In this document: piece by piece, positions 63,052 through 64,000 of the stretch
How positions within the stretch are numbered: position 1 is the stretch's first letter
Layout: the number at the start of each line of letters is the position of its first letter
From: Nostoc sp. TCL240-02
Lineage (GTDB): Bacteria; Cyanobacteriota; Cyanobacteriia; Cyanobacteriales; Nostocaceae
Length of the DNA stretch: 64,000 nt
Assembly (NCBI RefSeq): GCF_013343235.1
Contig: NZ_CP040094.1
Location: 868,501 to 932,500, forward strand
Direction of reading: 5' to 3'
Translations under genes and position numbers: made by a program
The notes under the pieces: generated by a model
Seen by the model: the letters and a program-made list of their open reading frames with translations, nothing else
The model's database searches: none
What the model was told of the DNA's origin: nothing

Positions 63052-64000
63052 ATGAGCACAACTCCTATAGGTAGCTACAGGTTGTTCCAGAAACTACATC
63101 CGCTATCTCTGTTGGCACAATTAACCAGTCGGCGTGCCACAGGGTGCTTAAGCATATTTACTGGAATAGTTTCTTGGTCAATTTATCTAGAGGACGGTAA
63201 ACTTACTTATGCCTCCTATTCAGATAAACTGTTTGAGCGGCTTGACAGCCACTTGCGACGCTTAAGCCAGCAAATCCCCGCTCTCAACAGCGCCACTCGC
63301 GTGCAAATGCGGCTGATGTTTGAGACAAAGAATGAACATCAATCAATACCCAATGCGGATTACCAAGCTATTTGTTGGTTAGTAAATCAGGGTTATATTA
63401 CTTCTGTGCAAGCAGCAAGCCTGATAGACGAATTGGCAAAAGAAGTATTGGAATCATTTCTGTGTTTAAAAGAAGGTAGCTATGAATTCAGCCCGGAAAG
63501 CTCTTTGGATGAACTACCAAAGTTCTGTCGCCTGGATTTGCGGTTACTTGTTGAACACTGTCAAAAACAGTTAAGAAATCGGCAAAATATCCAGTCATCA
63601 ATTCCATCGGGTGCAGGTTCCCAAGTTTTATCTAAAATACAACCATCTCAAATTCAGCCACAACTACAAATAAAACTTGGGCAAAAGTTGCCGATACCAA
63701 TCAACTTTGATATTCCTGAAAATAATAAAACTAATCAGCTACCTGCTGCCAAAAAACTATATACAATTGCTTGCATTGATGATAGCCAAACAGTTTTAAA
63801 TTCTATTAAACACTTTTTGGATGAAAATACATTTTCTGTTGTCATGATTAACGATCCGGTGAAGGCTTTAATGCAAATTTTGCGGAGTAAGCCCGATCTA
63901 ATTTTACTAGATGTTGAGATGCCGAGCTTAGATGGTTATGAACTATGTTCCTTATTACGAAAACATTCAGCTTTTAAACACACACCTATTATTATGGTGA
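63052..64000 (+). CDS. PatA-type response regulator (PATAN-receiver), C-terminus cut by the window edge
   Basis: About 316 residues visible, incomplete at the right edge. The N-terminal PATAN-type part begins MSTTPIGSYRLFQKLHPLSL and includes SRRATGCLSIFTGIVSWSIYLEDGKLTYAS, DYQAICWLVNQGYITSVQAASLIDELAKEVLES, and EFSPESSLDELPKFCRLDLRLLVEHCQ. A linker (about 180-235) precedes the receiver IACIDDSQTVLNSIKHFL with phospho-Asp in DLILLDVEMPSLDGYELCSLLRKHS. I recognise this pattern from Nostoc/Anabaena PatA, which controls where heterocysts form, but paralogues exist (phototaxis and Hmp-type regulators), so it is called PatA-like. ATG 63052. Confidence 0.85.
   Translation, partial: MSTTPIGSYRLFQKLHPLSLLAQLTSRRATGCLSIFTGIVSWSIYLEDGKLTYASYSDKLFERLDSHLRRLSQQIPALNSATRVQMRLMFETKNEHQSIPNADYQAICWLVNQGYITSVQAASLIDELAKEVLESFLCLKEGSYEFSPESSLDELPKFCRLDLRLLVEHCQKQLRNRQNIQSSIPSGAGSQVLSKIQPSQIQPQLQIKLGQKLPIPINFDIPENNKTNQLPAAKKLYTIACIDDSQTVLNSIKHFLDENTFSVVMINDPVKALMQILRSKPDLILLDVEMPSLDGYELCSLLRKHSAFKHTPIIMV

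Overview
The window looks like chromosome of a filamentous, heterocyst-forming cyanobacterium of the Nostoc type. The evidence is the many GCGATCGC (HIP1-like) octamers, the short heptamer-like tandem repeats and dispersed GC-rich repeats between genes, and the gene content: cyanobacterial NDH-1 operon ndhA-I-G-E, Ftn2/ARC6, a PatA-type regulator, a PatD-like protein and a mycosporine-like amino acid (MAA) cluster. The MAA genes are arranged as I remember them in Nostoc punctiforme (mysA-mysB-mysC on one strand, mysD convergent to them), so a close relative is likely. No phage, CRISPR array or complete transposase gene was seen.

Layout. 1-14.3 kb is housekeeping: ftn2 (cut by the left edge), pdhA, an aldose-1-epimerase-like gene, tRNA-Lys, a TetR/SDR pair with matching operators, class II aldolase fba, a Nit1-type amidase, marC, trxA, GuaB3, a DUF218 protein, an SbcD/Mre11-like nuclease and cysH. 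14.5-21.5 kb holds a tiny membrane-protein candidate with its own terminator, a divergent DHA2 pump/TetR pair around a perfect 17-bp palindrome, a PatD-like gene, the bifunctional rel gene and a DUF21-CBS membrane protein. 22.1-26.9 kb is the MAA sunscreen pathway: MysA makes demethyl-4-deoxygadusol, MysB methylates it, MysC adds glycine, and MysD adds a second amino acid to give a shinorine-type product. A SAM methyltransferase lies upstream, divergent from mysA.

28.6-30.6 kb carries a protealysin-like M4 peptidase with its emfourin-type inhibitor, preceded by a strongly foldable 140-nt element. 30.6-36.6 kb is the least ordinary part. It has an alpha/beta-hydrolase-fold protein lacking the usual Ser and His, RidA, a hydantoinase/dihydropyrimidinase-type amidohydrolase, an aspartyl-beta-hydroxylase-like protein with an altered metal-ligand position, a medium-chain reductase, a SnoaL-like protein and an unknown protein. 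This may be an uncharacterised pathway. 36.7-48.2 kb has a hybrid histidine kinase, a surface-polysaccharide group (acetyltransferase, two GT2 glycosyltransferases, later a GT39-like enzyme and a GNAT protein), CobU and several conserved unknowns.

48.6-53.9 kb is gltA-ndhA-ndhI-ndhG-ndhE-nadK, all on the minus strand. 54-56 kb has sixA, a toxin-antitoxin pair, two overlapping unknown small genes and a DUF29 remnant. 56.2-64 kb has a DHH phosphoesterase, an HNH protein, alr, tRNA-Leu, a 200-bp MITE-like element, an exported Arg/Glu-rich repeat protein, a HAD phosphatase and a PatA-type response regulator cut by the right edge.

Everything is read by eye from the sequence. Family names come from motif recognition and not from searches, so paralogue-level names (PatD, PatA, emfourin) should be taken as likely and not proven.
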